Source: Rachycentron canadum (Eukaryota > Chordata > Actinopteri > Carangiformes > Rachycentridae). From it: a DNA stretch of 64,000 nt. The position numbers and the translations under genes are program-made. This document shows, one piece after another, positions 37,101 to 49,326 of this stretch. The stretch spans positions 12,744,038 to 12,808,037 of the forward strand of contig CM076666.1 of the NCBI GenBank assembly GCA_038496675.1, in the 5' to 3' direction. The notes beneath the pieces are model-generated. The model ran no database searches and had not been told where the DNA came from. It saw only the letters and a program-made list of their open reading frames with translations. Within the stretch, counting starts at the first letter, position 1. Every line of letters starts with the position of its first letter.

Positions 37101-39010
37101 AAAACCACATTAAAAATGTCAAAGGGAACCATGAGGGAGATCATGACTTATTACACACATTTGAAAACAAGGACCATACTGCTGGCAAGAGTCAACTGGT
37201 TCAGTTCTTGAAATCACAGAGATTTCTTTAAAAATAATGCAAATTTTATTCAAAAGTTTTTTAAACAGAAAGCCTCCTACACCTGGGAATCACCATGGAA
37301 ACACATATCTACCAGGTAAAGTACCTGAACCTTGTACTGGTTTAACAAACTAAAAAACATTTTCGGTCTTCGCTTGTTATGTGTTTTAGTTTTGTTTTCA
37401 TTTGAGTGATAAAAATAAAAAGGACTTTTATTCAAACTATTAGTATGTTCTGTGTATGATGAAACATTTCAGGACTTGCAGGTTGAACAAGGGTCAGCAG
37501 CAAGTTTTTTCCACTTTTTACATCAGTGACAATGATACAGATTTTAATGTGCATTTTAAGATAGAGCGTTGATAATGCTTTTAAAAATGAATCTGATTTT
37601 ACCAATGTTAGTCGAGAATCTACTTTTAAGGTGTATCACACATATTATGTCCAAATTTAAATTTAAATCTTAATTTGTGTGATTTGACATGTCCATGATA
37701 TTCTACCTGTTTATCTATTTTTCTTTATTGTTGCTCATGTTGTTATTGTAAAGGACAATGTACAATCTGTTCTTTAAACAGCTTTAATATCACTTCCAAT
37801 TTAATTAATATATTTATTGAACAGTGTATCAATATTTTAAAAAAATATTAGTAAATTAAACAATTAAATTTGTGTCATGTTAATATAATAATTATCTCCC
37901 AAAGTATATATCCTATAAAAGGATATATATATGTATATAAATAAGTTAGGTAACATACTTGTTCTAATGTGGACACGATTTAATAGAATGAAATCTGTCT
38001 TTGAGATTCTTGAAAACACAACAAATTGCCTGTCACGTAATTACGAGGAAAGAAAATCATTTTTTTAATGAAAAAGGTCCGGTAGGCAACGGTTTCTGTG
38101 ATTTAACCTCAGTCTTTTGACAAACTTAAAGGGTTCGGGTTTGTGCAACTAATGGATGATGGTGTTTAAATACATTTTTACATAATATAGGCCCAATAAC
38201 AATTCGCTACACAAACAAGAATTTTTGTTCACAGTCATGCTTCACGCAAACTGTTCCTCAACAAATATTGTAGGGTAAATTACTCAATAATTCCACGTTT
38301 AATGGAGCAGCAGTAATGAATCATTTCTAGGACACAAAAACAATAGGATGGGACATCATCAAAAACCAAGGCAGACTGCAGCAAATGCAGCTCAATGTCT
38401 ATTTCCCTTTTGGTTTTAAATGGGTTGATTAATCTCTGAAAACTGGGTTTATAGGTTATTTATACTCAAGACATCAAATGGATATATCCATTAACAAGGG
38501 AAAAAGATTCTGAAATCATTTTCAGGTACAGCACTTTGTCTCTGATAAGCAGGACATGCCACAACCACGATGATAAGGTGCCATCACTGCAGTACATTTA
38601 CACCTCAGGTCCACGAGTCCTGTCTGACCTGCTCAGATGCAACATTAATGATAAAAACAGACAAAAACCATCTCTTGGGACAGGTTTGAACATCTGTCTT
38701 GTGCGTAAAGGTGTCAGCGCCACACTATCTCTATCTGAAGTAACATTTCATTACAACAGCGACACAGGTTCTGTCCTTCGTTGGGGCAACAGTGCCCCCT
38801 TGTGTCTCACCCTGAGTCTCATAACCTCTCTTCTCCTGTCAGCTGAAGACACTGAGCACTGCTGTAGATCACAACTCTGTGAGCTCCAGCAAGACCACTG
38901 ACTGTAACCACACTGTACATATACATGGAGTGCATATATATTCACACCACAGAGGAAAAAGGTCAAACTTTCCCCCCCTCTCCCTCCCGCTGAGTGTTTT
39001 CCAACCTGAT
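34120..39010. other. Convergent 3' flanks of traf2 and fbxw5
   Basis: The stretch lies between the two stop codons and includes both 3' UTRs. Plus-strand AATAAA candidates for traf2 lie near 35028 and 35698. A minus-strand candidate for fbxw5 (TTTAAT on the plus strand, i.e. ATTAAA) lies at about 38298. A large decayed interspersed repeat occupies about 35760-36770. No exon is recognisable; the 121-codon plus ORF at 38536 lies antisense to the fbxw5 3' flank and shows no motif. Confidence 0.55.
35760..36770. repeat. Degraded teleost repeat (TTAGCAT-rich / TGGATGGATTGCCA type)
   Basis: Three blocks resemble one widespread teleost repeat: a TTAGCAT-rich block at 35763-35850 with CACAGATCAGCTGGTGTGGCT; 36418-36555 with ACAGACATTCATGGTCCC and ACTAATGGATGGATTGCCA; and 36706-36765 with GTTAACAAGCTAAATTAAGATG. 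The order is disrupted and the copy is old. Family name not assigned. Confidence 0.6.
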
Positions 39011-42000
39011 TCATGGTTTTCCATTGACATTGCTGGAGGACGTGGAGTTCTTGTTGCAGCTCAGCCAGGACGACAGGAGACCACGGGGCCTTGGTGGACG
39101 GGCGGGAGCCTGCGCTAGACGGACCATGCGCGGTGAACGCCACACCTTTATGGTAGAGTCATCGCTGGCGGACAGCAGGAGCTCCTGGTCAGCAGGGCTG
39201 AATGCCACCGAGTTCACCACGTCATCATGTGCAAGCCGTGCCAGGCAGATGTTGTAGTGACGGTCCCAGATGTAGCCGTGCTTGTCTTCAGCTCCACTAC
39301 AAGTAGGACAGTGGATGCATAAGTCAGTACAGCTTTCACAGAGAAAGAATTTCAGCACTGCTTCCGTCTGTCATGACAACTGCTACAACAGAAAATTACT
39401 TTCAATATCGATTGACCTTTAAAATCAACCGTGGGACGTTCTCACCACACATGCTTTGGCCTCAGTAATGCCACATCTAGTCTGTACTGGACTCAGTCTT
39501 ACATAATCTTGAAAAATTACACATTGTTTAAAAGTCTCCCGATTGAAGCATTTTAGGATCCTATTATGACTGCTGACAATGAATTGGTTCTATTCTACAC
39601 AAAATGTATGAAGACGTATATTCTGTATATTTTCTTCACTTTCAACCACTTTTCATTTCAACAACCTCATTTTTTTTTTTGTCAAACTGTGATTAAATGT
39701 TTTTAATTTTGTTGCCTTGCCTGGAGACCAAGATTATATGTTTGTGCAGTATAAACATACTTAATATACACGTAAATTATGCATCTGTAATAACAAAACT
39801 GTCAAGGATATTGGAGATGGACAGTTTGATAGTTAGTTGACAAGTACCTTTCTTTTGTATCTATTATGCTCATATTCAAACTAAATTTCAAACCTTCTTC
39901 ATTATAAAGGTTACAAATCTTTTAAACTTCTCCATAAATTATTAGTTATTATGTGTTTTTATTGCGGTCCCTCAGTTCCTCTGGGACTCAACCTTGGAAA
40001 TTAGGCTAAAATACTTGATATTCCAAGTTTTTCTCCTCAGTCCCATCTTCTACGTGTGTGCTCTTTCACAGAAATATTCTGTACCTTTACTTCTGTAAAT
40101 AAATTAGCAAAATTAGTGCTGTCATTTACACAAGCTGCAGTTTAACATCATTTTAAAACCGTGTCTCTCTCATTCACAAAGCAACATCAAAACTGCTCTG
40201 TTGCTTTTTCTGCTGCTAAAAGTAAGTGGCATCATAAATAGATTCATTTTACAAGATGTAAGCTTTCAAATTGTGGTAGGAGGTTTTCCACTCTATCAGT
40301 ATCACTTCGCTATTTGTGATGACCTCGTGTTGAATGTGTCAAAGCTGCAACTGAAAGATAAAATATTTCAAAACATATCGTTTTTTTCCCCCATAACAAT
40401 CCATCACTCACCTGGCAACAAAGTCTCTGCTGACATCAAGAAAGATAAAGAAGCACTCGTCATTAGGCGTGAAGGCTCGGTGAGCGCGCAGACTCCTTCT
40501 CTCCTCCCTCAAACTCTTCAGATCGATGACATGCAGGTCGATCTCCTCAGCGATGGGAGGTGGAGACATGGGGTCAGAGATCACACATCCGGCTGGCCAA
40601 GCCCGGCTGTTCACGTAAAGGTACCTGATCATAGAAAGGAAGGGAGTAAAGTTAGAATTGTAAAGGCATTTTCAATCTGCAAAGACAATAGATGTTGCTA
40701 CATGGCCACAATAACACAGATATATCCTGTTATTTGCATTAAGCTTGTATTGAGTGCCATTAACAAGAGTTTTTAGGTTTGGAAAATAAAGTGTATTGAT
40801 GCATTACATGGCAAAACATTGGACAATGCACACATTAGATTCAAATGTGAAAAATGAACTCATTGTCTAAGATCATGGCAATTATACAGTCTCCACTCGA
40901 CTGTTAAGGCGTGGTTGCAGGGATTTTCCATTGCCACTCATCAGTGAGGTTGAGCTCTGACAGAAGATAAAACCTGGCTCACAGTTGGTGTTCAAATTCA
41001 TGTTGATGAGGTTGAGGTCAGAATCATTCAAAATCTTCCAGGCTAATCTCAAAAAACTATTTCTTTATGGACCTGGCTGTGCGATCAAAGCCATGTTCAA
41101 ATTAAAACATTAAACTGTCAAAAGGGACTTCCCCAAACTGTTGCCACCAGATTCAAAGTGTAATTATTGCAATTGTGTGCTGTAGCAAATGGAATTAAAG
41201 GTCAAACCGTACAAAAAGGGCAGGGTTGTAAATATGCAGCCATAAAGTATATTTTCTACATTCAATAGCCATAGTATTTACTTACCTGTGGTCTGGAGAA
41301 AGGCCCATACCGATGATGTGTCCGTGGATATCAATGACGTGGTCCAGGGAATCGAAAAACTCATCTGAACTTCGCTCTTCGCCAAGCACAGGACCAGAAG
41401 TTGTCATCTGGTCGGGTTTGATCAGCTTAATACCTGGAAAGGAAGAGCAACTAGGACATTAGAGGTGATAGAATGTGTATGGTTTTTATTACACAGAATT
41501 TCATAAATGTGTTACAATCTATTTGAATCATATCAGAAAAATCTGGTTTAGTCCCCAAAGCTTGGAAACAACTATACCTATCTGGTGAGGGGAGTATGTA
41601 AGGCTGCCAGTGGTGAAGAGTAAGTAAGTTTTGTCCTCTCCTTCCCCGGACTCAGAGGGCTCAATGAGGCTGGAGTCAGGTGCTTTCGTGTGAGCTCTCC
41701 CCATCATCTTGGCCACTTGGGTCTCGATCTCCAGCTCCCTGGGCCCTACATTTTTACGACTCTGACAACAAAGATGAAGAAGAAAGAAAAGGAGAAAAAA
41801 CTAATAAAGAGCAGTATCAACTTTTTTTTTAAAAATGGTCCAAACTGCCAGAGGGTGTCACATCCAGCTCACCTGTCTAACATGCTCCAAGGGTGAGATG
41901 GTGGACTGAGGGAGACGGGTAGTGGAGAGGCCGTGACACCTCGCTTCCCTTTGGCACTCCTCTTCCTCGTCCTCGTCATCCTCCTCACTGCCCGAGGTTC

Positions 42001-43584
42001 CCAGGTCAAAGAGGAGGGGCTGGTGCTGCTGTTGCTGCCCTTTCTGCCTTCGAGCCTGAGACTGAGCCTCGTAGTCCAATAACAAGTCCGGGTTGTCATG
42101 ACGACGGCAGTGGGCCACCATCACCGTGCGGATGGTGCTGGCGTTGATGTTCTGGATCTTGAAAAGGCGTTTGACCACATTGACGTTCTCCGATTCAATA
42201 TCCTGTCACAGGAAATAAAAAGGATTGCTGTAATTTCTTCCTGTGTAAACCTCTTCCTGTCTGGGCTATATCTATACAGCTTTTGATTGACTAATAAGCT
42301 GTGACTGCTGCAGTGGGTCTCACCTGGAAGGCTTTATTGAGCCAGAGCACAGAGCAGGAGGTCATGTTGCCTATCCAGTGCAGGTTCCCAGAGATGAGGT
42401 GGGTCTCGTTCAGCCAGCAGCCAAACACGTCGTACGGCTTGTTCCTCACCCGTGACAGTAGTGTGTAATTTTCTGTGATGGTGAGAAAAATGGAGCAAGT
42501 AAGAGATGAAAATGTAGCTGCTAAAAGAGCTGTGTCAATGCTTTATTACGGATGGTTCCACTTTTTGTCAGATCAGTTTCTGGCCAGTCTACAGCTGTAA
42601 CACTTTGTGGCACAGACCACACCATTTTCATTTCACTTAATATAATTCAAAGAGGCTGAAAACATATTATAATGCTGCTGATCAACACACAAGAACCATT
42701 TAAGAGTATGTTTTCAGCAACATGAAAGACATCTGGGATACACTGTATTTTATAACATAACCACAGACCATTATTACTCTATCACAGGAGTATTGTAACT
42801 TATACCATATCATATCATACGTGTATCATATGTGTGTACATGCTATTTGCCACATATTTCATTTATATTAATCTTAGGCTACATCAAGCCTAAGAAATAC
42901 ACAGCTGTTTGAGGTCAAAATAAATATGAACACCACTAATCTACAAGGTTGTCACACATAATGATGAAAACTTTGTGAGAGGAAAAGCTCCAACATAATA
43001 TTTGTGTGAAATCTAAAAACTAACTCGGGACAGGAAATGATTGGTTCCTACCCAGGCTGATGACTGCAATTTCCCCAGAGGAAGAGTGGTGTGGGCCCAG
43101 GTAAACACCGGACACGAGCAGCAGGCTGTCATCTGCATTGAACTGGGAGAACTGGGTGTAGCCCCAGTTGAACTGGCGCATGCTGGAGCTGTGCACCAAT
43201 GAGATATTACCATCTGGCCGCTCTGTGTCCCACAGCTGCTCAGAGGAAGGCAGAGGACAAGTTTGGAAATGCACGAGTTGATGAAGATGCTGCTGGTAGT
43301 TTGCACATTTATCAGACAAGGAAACAATTTTGAAAACTGAACAGTATAGTGCTGTCTCATCCCTTGCATGTCTGTTGCATGGAACATAACTGGTGGAGTA
43401 AACAGTGCATGAGCAACACAGATGACATCAAAAGGGACTATTATATCAGAAAAACTGCAGTTATTTAATCACTGTTATTAACTATATATCATATTGAATA
43501 TAGCTGCACTTTTTTATATTATATAATATAAAAATATTATATTTATAAAATAAATTATTATATATATATAGTCGATATATATAT

Positions 43585-43631
<47 letters not shown>

Positions 43632-44226
43632 ATTATATATATATATATACTATATTTGATCTATTTTTAAATTCACCTATTGTAGCTTTGCTTCTGACTT
43701 GTGCTCTTTTGAGCAGGACTAACCAAATACTGACCACAATCACTTGTCACTGAGTAAAGTAAAATACCTTAACAGTGCAGTCTTTGGAGCAGGAGGAGAA
43801 CCGGTGACCCTTGTGAGAGAAAGCCAGGTGGAGGACTTGGTCACTGTGCTCTCTCAGTGTCTGAACCTCCACACAGGGGATGCAGTCAAACAGACGCTTG
43901 AACTCCCTGAACCACGACACAGCCGCTGCATAAATGAAAATATTAATAAGTTATTCAAAACTTCACCCCGGTATGTTTTTGTGATAAATAATTGTCGTCT
44001 GTTAATTCCCCTGTGAAACACATAGTTATGCATATTTACATGGGTGTCGAGGTACATAGCGGGGGATGCGGTAGTAGCTGTAGAACAGCTCTCTCCACAA
44101 GAACTCATCTCTAGAGACAGCCAGCCACTGTCTACAGGTCAGACCAGCTCTTAGCACGGCATCATGGGGCAGACGCAGGAAGATCTCCAACACCAGGCTG
44201 TCTGGCAGAACTGGGCCACACTCCAT
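39011..44226 (-). CDS. fbxw5: F-box/WD repeat-containing protein 5 (FBXW5), complete, 9 coding exons
   Basis: Exons in transcript order: 44040-44226, 43768-43925, 43052-43235, 42324-42472, 41873-42202, 41578-41761, 41286-41433, 40412-40624 and 39011-39296. All are GT-AG and in phase, 1839 nt, 612 residues against about 566 in human. The N-terminal F-box (about 7-48) contains LPDSLVLEIFLRLP and LTCRQWLAVSRDEFLW. WD40 repeats follow, for example LREHSDQVLHLAFSH with CSKDCTVKLW near the start and HDDVVNSVAFSP with SASDDSTIKVW near the end. Exon 5 carries a Gln-rich and then acidic insert (about 279-308). FBXW5 is a substrate receptor for SCF and also CUL4-DDB1 ligases; reported targets include SAS-6, Eps8 and TSC2, by family knowledge. 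The acceptor at 44236-44237 shows that a non-coding first exon lies upstream. Confidence 0.96.
40905..41225. mobile_element. Decayed DNA-transposon relic in fbxw5 intron 7
   Basis: Phrases such as AAACCTGGCTCACAGT, GTTGAGGTCAGA, TTTCTTTATGGACCTGGCTGTG and GGACTTCCCCAAACTGTTGC match in order, from memory, a very common teleost Tc1-like element. The frame is destroyed and no terminal repeats are seen. Confidence 0.7.
43557..43660. repeat. (TA)n tract in fbxw5 intron 2
   Basis: About 100 bp of nearly pure AT-dinucleotide sequence with short interruptions. Confidence 0.9.
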
Positions 44227-44519
44227 AATAACATCCTGTGCAACACACACACATACAAATGTGCCCACCACAGTTACATGTGTGATGTTATGTGAAAGCA
44301 ATGAATACCATTGAACAAACCACTCGCTCTTTTTGTTTCCCCTTACTAGATACCCTGTGCAGTATTTTATACACATTCATTTTACACACAAGTTCTCCGG
44401 GCATAAACAAAACTTAGCTGTAGAGCACGAGTTAGTCGTCACTGACCATGGCCACAGTTTAGTCAGGAATCAAAACACTGTCACCTAAAATAAAGATGCA
44501 TTTTTTTCTAATATAAGGC

Positions 44520-44770
44520 TCTAAGTTATGATTAGTTTCAGTGTTTATTAATCTGCTGATTATTTTCTCAGTTCACTGATTAATCGTTGGTCTACTGAAT
44601 GTCAGAAAATTGTGAGAAACTTTCAAACGTTCCATCAATTGCTTCGCTGTCAAAACTGCAAAACCCATTCGAGACATTTGATTTAGGCCATTTTGCTGAA
44701 AAACAACTGAATTAATCTGATTAATTCGCTACTGATCAACTTATCGATTCATTAACTAATCATTTCAGCA
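44520..44770. repeat. Decayed teleost repeat (GATTAATCG / TTTCAGC type)
   Basis: TTTTCTCAGTTCACTGATTA, ATGTCAGAAAATTGTGAGAAA and ATTAACTAATCATTTCAGCA match a widespread teleost interspersed repeat, from memory. Related copies are at 58700-58945 and, in the opposite orientation, 62770-63060. Confidence 0.65.
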
Positions 44771-45083
44771 TTATAAAAGATATCATGAACTGCTCTGTTT
44801 ATTTATTCCATTTTTAGAACATGGAGTCTGATTGAGAGCACAATCACTGTTAAAGAAAAGGTAAATATATATGCATTTTAAGCACAGACAAAGAAAACAC
44901 ACATTAAAAAAATACTAGTTTCTAGTTTAGCTCATTCCATCTGCATGAAAAAGACATTATAAAATATATAAAACATGACGGTTTTGTTTTTCTGGATCTG
45001 TGCACTCATAAATATCTCAAGGCCCCACCTCTACAGTCTGAGACTGAGGGTTTAGCCTCCTGGTGTGTGTTACAGTGCACAGA

Positions 45084-45116
45084 CTGAGCTGAGCTGAGCT
45101 GAGCTGAGCTGAGCTG
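45084..45116. repeat. (GAGCT)n pentanucleotide repeat
   Basis: Six tandem units of GAGCT just upstream of the coding part of fbxw5, in its inferred first intron. Confidence 0.9.
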
Positions 45117-45857
45117 CCCATGAAAATCATCACCAGTGTGTCACTGGACATGTCGGCGCATCTGAGGTTGACTCGAGGACTTAAAGCTTCTCCCTGGGAT
45201 AAATCCTGCAGAGTCTCTGCTGGATCAGAGCCACGTTAGCGTGGCATTTGCTCAACTACAACCCGAGAAATAACATAGGGTAACACAGTAAATTCACCGT
45301 GAACTAACCCTTTATCAAAATGAACCAAAACTCTTCTCAAGCTGTGAGCACGTCTACTCGGCTCGTCTCAGCTGAAGCAGCCGCCGGGTGAAGATGACCT
45401 TACATGGACATTTTTGTCGCCGAGCGTAAACACGAACAACAAGTAACTGTGTTTACACCGAGAGCAAACTGCACAGGCTCCACACCGACCTGTGAAACAC
45501 TAGCGAGATATTTAAAAAAAATCTGACAGACAGCGGCCGCCTGTGTGTGTTTGCCGATCAAAGTCGGTTAGTTTACAGCTAGGCTAACCAGCGATGTCCA
45601 CCGAGCTAACGTTAAGCTAGCTTGTTTTCAACTTTCAGCTGCGACTGACGATTTGATTTTGACGGCGAGCGGCTTCTGGCATTGATCGGAGCTGTTTGTA
45701 GCACGAGTTACTCGCCTTGGCTGAGAACAAAGGTGATGACATTAACTGTGACCCACCTGCTGGGATCAGAGTATATAGGAAGAGAAAATCAAACGGCTAG
45801 CTAGCGCGAAAGGCTAGCCACAGAGGAATGACAACAATCCTCCGGCAGCGGCGACAG

Positions 45858-45941
45858 GCGAGACCCTACGAGCAGATCCCAGAACCATCGATACAGCGAG
45901 ACCCTACGAGCAGATCCCAGAACCATCGATACAGCGAGACC
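45858..45941. repeat. 38-bp perfect tandem duplication, about 2.2 copies
   Basis: The unit starting at 45858 repeats without mismatch at 45896 and partially at 45934, diverging at 45942. It lies just upstream of the inferred fbxw5 promoter. Confidence 0.92.
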
Positions 45942-48900
45942 GACTCAATCTATCCAGCCTTTACAGCTGATGCTTTCTTCTCGGTGAGCAGCAGCCTGAA
46001 TCATTTCAGCCACACGGAGTGCTAACTTTGGTTTAAATTTACTGTCTTTTTATTTTATTTGATCTTGGTTTAAAATATGGTTTTGGGCGAGGCTACTTTA
46101 TATATATAAAAAAAACTTTATTTAAATCAAACGATAGAAGCAGTTCACCAGTAGATAAATAAAAATAAAATAAAGTAAAAATGCTCAGTATCACTGGCTT
46201 TTAGTTACTGATGCATTCATTTATTCGTCATTGAACTACTTGATGTACTCTGTCATCTATTTGTTGAATATAATTTTTATCAATAATATTAGTCTGCCAA
46301 GTAAACAAAACTTTAATAATAATTTGTGGTGGGGTGAATGTGTAATATTTCTCTCTGAAATAAAGTGGGGTAAAAAAAAACTAATTTAGAAAGATTACAA
46401 ATATCTCAAATTTGTTTGTTCTAAACTACAGTACTTGAGTAATTGTACTTAGTTACTTTCCACGTCTCACTAAAAGATGTTGGGGTAATGGTCATCAGTG
46501 CTATATTACATAATGAATGAAATGACAGAATAAAATGTGTACGACAGTAAAGAAACAACATCTGGTTTCTATATTTGTTACACACTAATTTCAACTTTCA
46601 GGCATATGTTAACATAGTGAAGACTGCGGTTTAAGAAGTTATTATGTCTTTATTGTTATGTAAACAAATTATATCATCATATCTGTGATGAAAAATTTTC
46701 TCAAAAATATAACTAATACCTTTTAATGCAGTTGTTTTATGTAAATGCTCATGAACATGGAATGAAGAGATCCCTCATCATTAATTTATACACTGTCCTG
46801 CTCGTAATCATTCTGTTCCTTTTGTTTTGTACACATGCAACCAGTCATACGATACAACACATCTCTGTGTGGTGGCTCTGAGTTCACTGACACCACAGTG
46901 AGCATCACGACTGAAGAAAACACTGTGTCATTGGCTTGTTCACACACATCATAACACTGACTGCATGAGAGCAGCATAGGTGGACTCCAAGAGGAAAGAA
47001 AAAAATTAAAGTGGATCAATGCTGTGACACATATTCTCTGGTGAGTATTAAAACTTTTTCTTTGAGAGAAGACAAAAGTAGTAGTAACAAATTTTCAAAC
47101 AGTTTTGTACCAAACTGCTTTTATCAACAGTGTGAACTGTGACACCTGCTTTCTCATAGACAGCTTTATTCTTTTCACCACAGTTATTTTTTTATTTTAG
47201 TGACGTAAAGTCAGAATACATGAAAATGGAGGATAGCATGTAAAACAGAGCATGATAAACCTGATAGGGGTAGGATCAGGTTACCTACAACAACATTATC
47301 TCAGCAGAACAGACTTGGCAGCAGTGAGGCCAATACTACAAACAGGTATTATAATAATAATAATAATTCCTGTCCATTTCCCTGCAGGATTGTGCCATGT
47401 GGCGAACTGGATAGTTTCTTGCTGTGGCTTCTCTGAGAAGGGCCACACAGCATCAGGATGTCTACAACAGTATGAAGGTGCTTCTCATTGTATCAAATGA
47501 TACCTTTTCTAAATAATTGTCTATGTAGTTTTGATGGTTGAACAGACTTTGTTTTCCTCACCCAGGAAAGAAAGTGTGGACAGTCTCTGGGGATGAAACA
47601 CCATCCAGTCTGAATTTTCCCTAATTCCTCACACCAGAATAAACCACCTGAGGCATGTCAATCTGTGTTGCTCTGCTGTTCTTATAATGATGACTTGTCT
47701 GAAAACTTCTTGTTGGGAAGCTGGATATAGTCTGATAGCTGACAAATGCAGCAGTGGCTCAGAATGACTTACATCTACTGTATGTACCAATCACCTATAT
47801 GGTAATATAATAGAATAAATCTAATAAATGGTAGTTGAGATCATAATTATCTGTGTCATAAATGCATCTTTACATACAAGAGGTTTATTTTTCTCTTATG
47901 AGTGTCTGTTGTTGAGTGTCTGGCGTCATCATGTGGAAGAAAAAAACAACTGCAGGAGCCAATTTCCTGACAAAATAAAGGCAGAAAGCTGCTTTATTCA
48001 CTAGGAAACATTGTTGAATTATAAGGTATTTAAATAGATAATTGCAAACTAAATTTTACATAGCAGTTACTCATTAGAAGATTTTAAATAAAAGAATTAA
48101 TGAAATGAAAGTGCACATTGTAGATGATCAGCTGTTTACACGTGCGCATAGAATAAAAATTATTGCTTTAGTTCAACATTTCTGACCAACATAATGTGTT
48201 TGGCAGTGTCTTTATACGTTAACTTCTAATAGCCACTTTTATGTGCTACTTTATACTGAACTGATGAAAATTTTATGACCCATTTGACAGTTGATCATAA
48301 CATCAAAACACACACAAACCACATAACACCCACAGTATGAATACTCCAAGAAAATAAAATGCACAGAAATTATGACAAGCACAAATTCGTTCCTAGGAAC
48401 TGATGGGAAACTTGTCTGTGTGATAAAATACTCCTCATATATTCTGACGCAGGGTACACCACCTTAGACAAAACACAACTCTGTTGTCTTCATGTTCATT
48501 TGCAGTGCTGGCACATAACGGATAAATACACTCTCACCTGTGACATTTCAGAGTCTCCAATGCATTTAATGCACCTTTACTTGACACCTTCTGTCTTTGG
48601 ACTCAGAGAGGAAAAAAAGGCAGACTTCTACTAATGGGTTTCATCGTCCTGGATGCTGCAGTTTTTCTGAACCACACATAAATAATGAAAAAATGGATGC
48701 TGAATGTAATATCATATCATATTTAATTTGAATAGAAGAAAGCACAAATGTATTTACATTCACATGTACAATAGCATACAATACAATTTTACAGTTACAC
48801 AGTTCTCCAAAGTATAGTCTGTACAAGGTTAAAGTGACATTTCTCATTTAACAGTGAGGAACAATGCAGCTGAAACGATGTACACCAGTGGCCACGTCCC

Positions 48901-49326
48901 TTAGTTTCTGTACAAATCTCTGACTTTTCACCTGAGCTGGTGAGGATGTGATGTAAAACAAACATGATGTAAAAATGTAGAAATTATTGTTCTCTGATTT
49001 GTGGTGATCTTTGACACGTGTTCAGTTCTTGAGATTACACAGAGAAGTATTGATAACAAGTTCTTTCTCAAATCTGGACAGAGGAGGTTTTTCTCAGTAT
49101 ATTCCAGCTTCCAAATTACAAACAATAAAACGTCCCTCTGCTGGAGTTTAGTTACATGACCAAAGAAAGAAGTCATACAAAGTCATACAATCAATTGAAA
49201 TGTTTTGTGAGATGCTTTACTGTCACATCAACTCATTTATTCCCTTGTCTCATCAGGAGCTCCCTCCTCTACAGCTCTAACCTAAAGTGCATCGTTGTTG
49301 CCCCCCTCCCCCCAGTGGTTCTGTCA
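45942..49326. other. Spacer between fbxw5 and prdm12, including prdm12 3' UTR
   Basis: AT-rich with no recognised exon. A minus-strand polyadenylation signal (TTTATT) lies at 49236-49241, about 86 nt past the prdm12 stop, so a very short 3' UTR is possible. A fragment of the AGTAAAAGTA-type repeat with CAGTACTTGAGTAATTGTACTT is at about 46400-46475. The rest shows nothing identifiable. Confidence 0.5.

Larger units (their letters stand above)
44227..45857 (-). promoter_or_regulatory. fbxw5 5' intron and CpG-rich promoter
   Basis: A coding-exon acceptor at 44236-44237 implies an upstream non-coding exon. A good candidate ends at a minus-strand donor (CAGCAG|gtgggt) at 45757, inside a CpG-rich zone from about 45300 to 45850. 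The intron holds a decayed interspersed repeat (44520-44770) and a (GAGCT)n minisatellite (45084-45116). The exon is inferred, not proven. Confidence 0.5.

Noticed and set aside
38536..38901. 121-codon plus ORF downstream of traf2
   Set aside because: Lies antisense to the fbxw5 3' flank and lacks any family resemblance.
43557..43660. AT-rich palindromic tract as a cruciform or regulatory element
   Set aside because: It is a plain (TA)n microsatellite, which is self-complementary by composition.
45828..46025. 65-codon plus ORF beside the fbxw5 promoter with a possible splice donor near 45986
   Set aside because: It spans the 38-bp tandem duplication, whose copies are read in different frames, and matches nothing known; kept only as a duplication finding.
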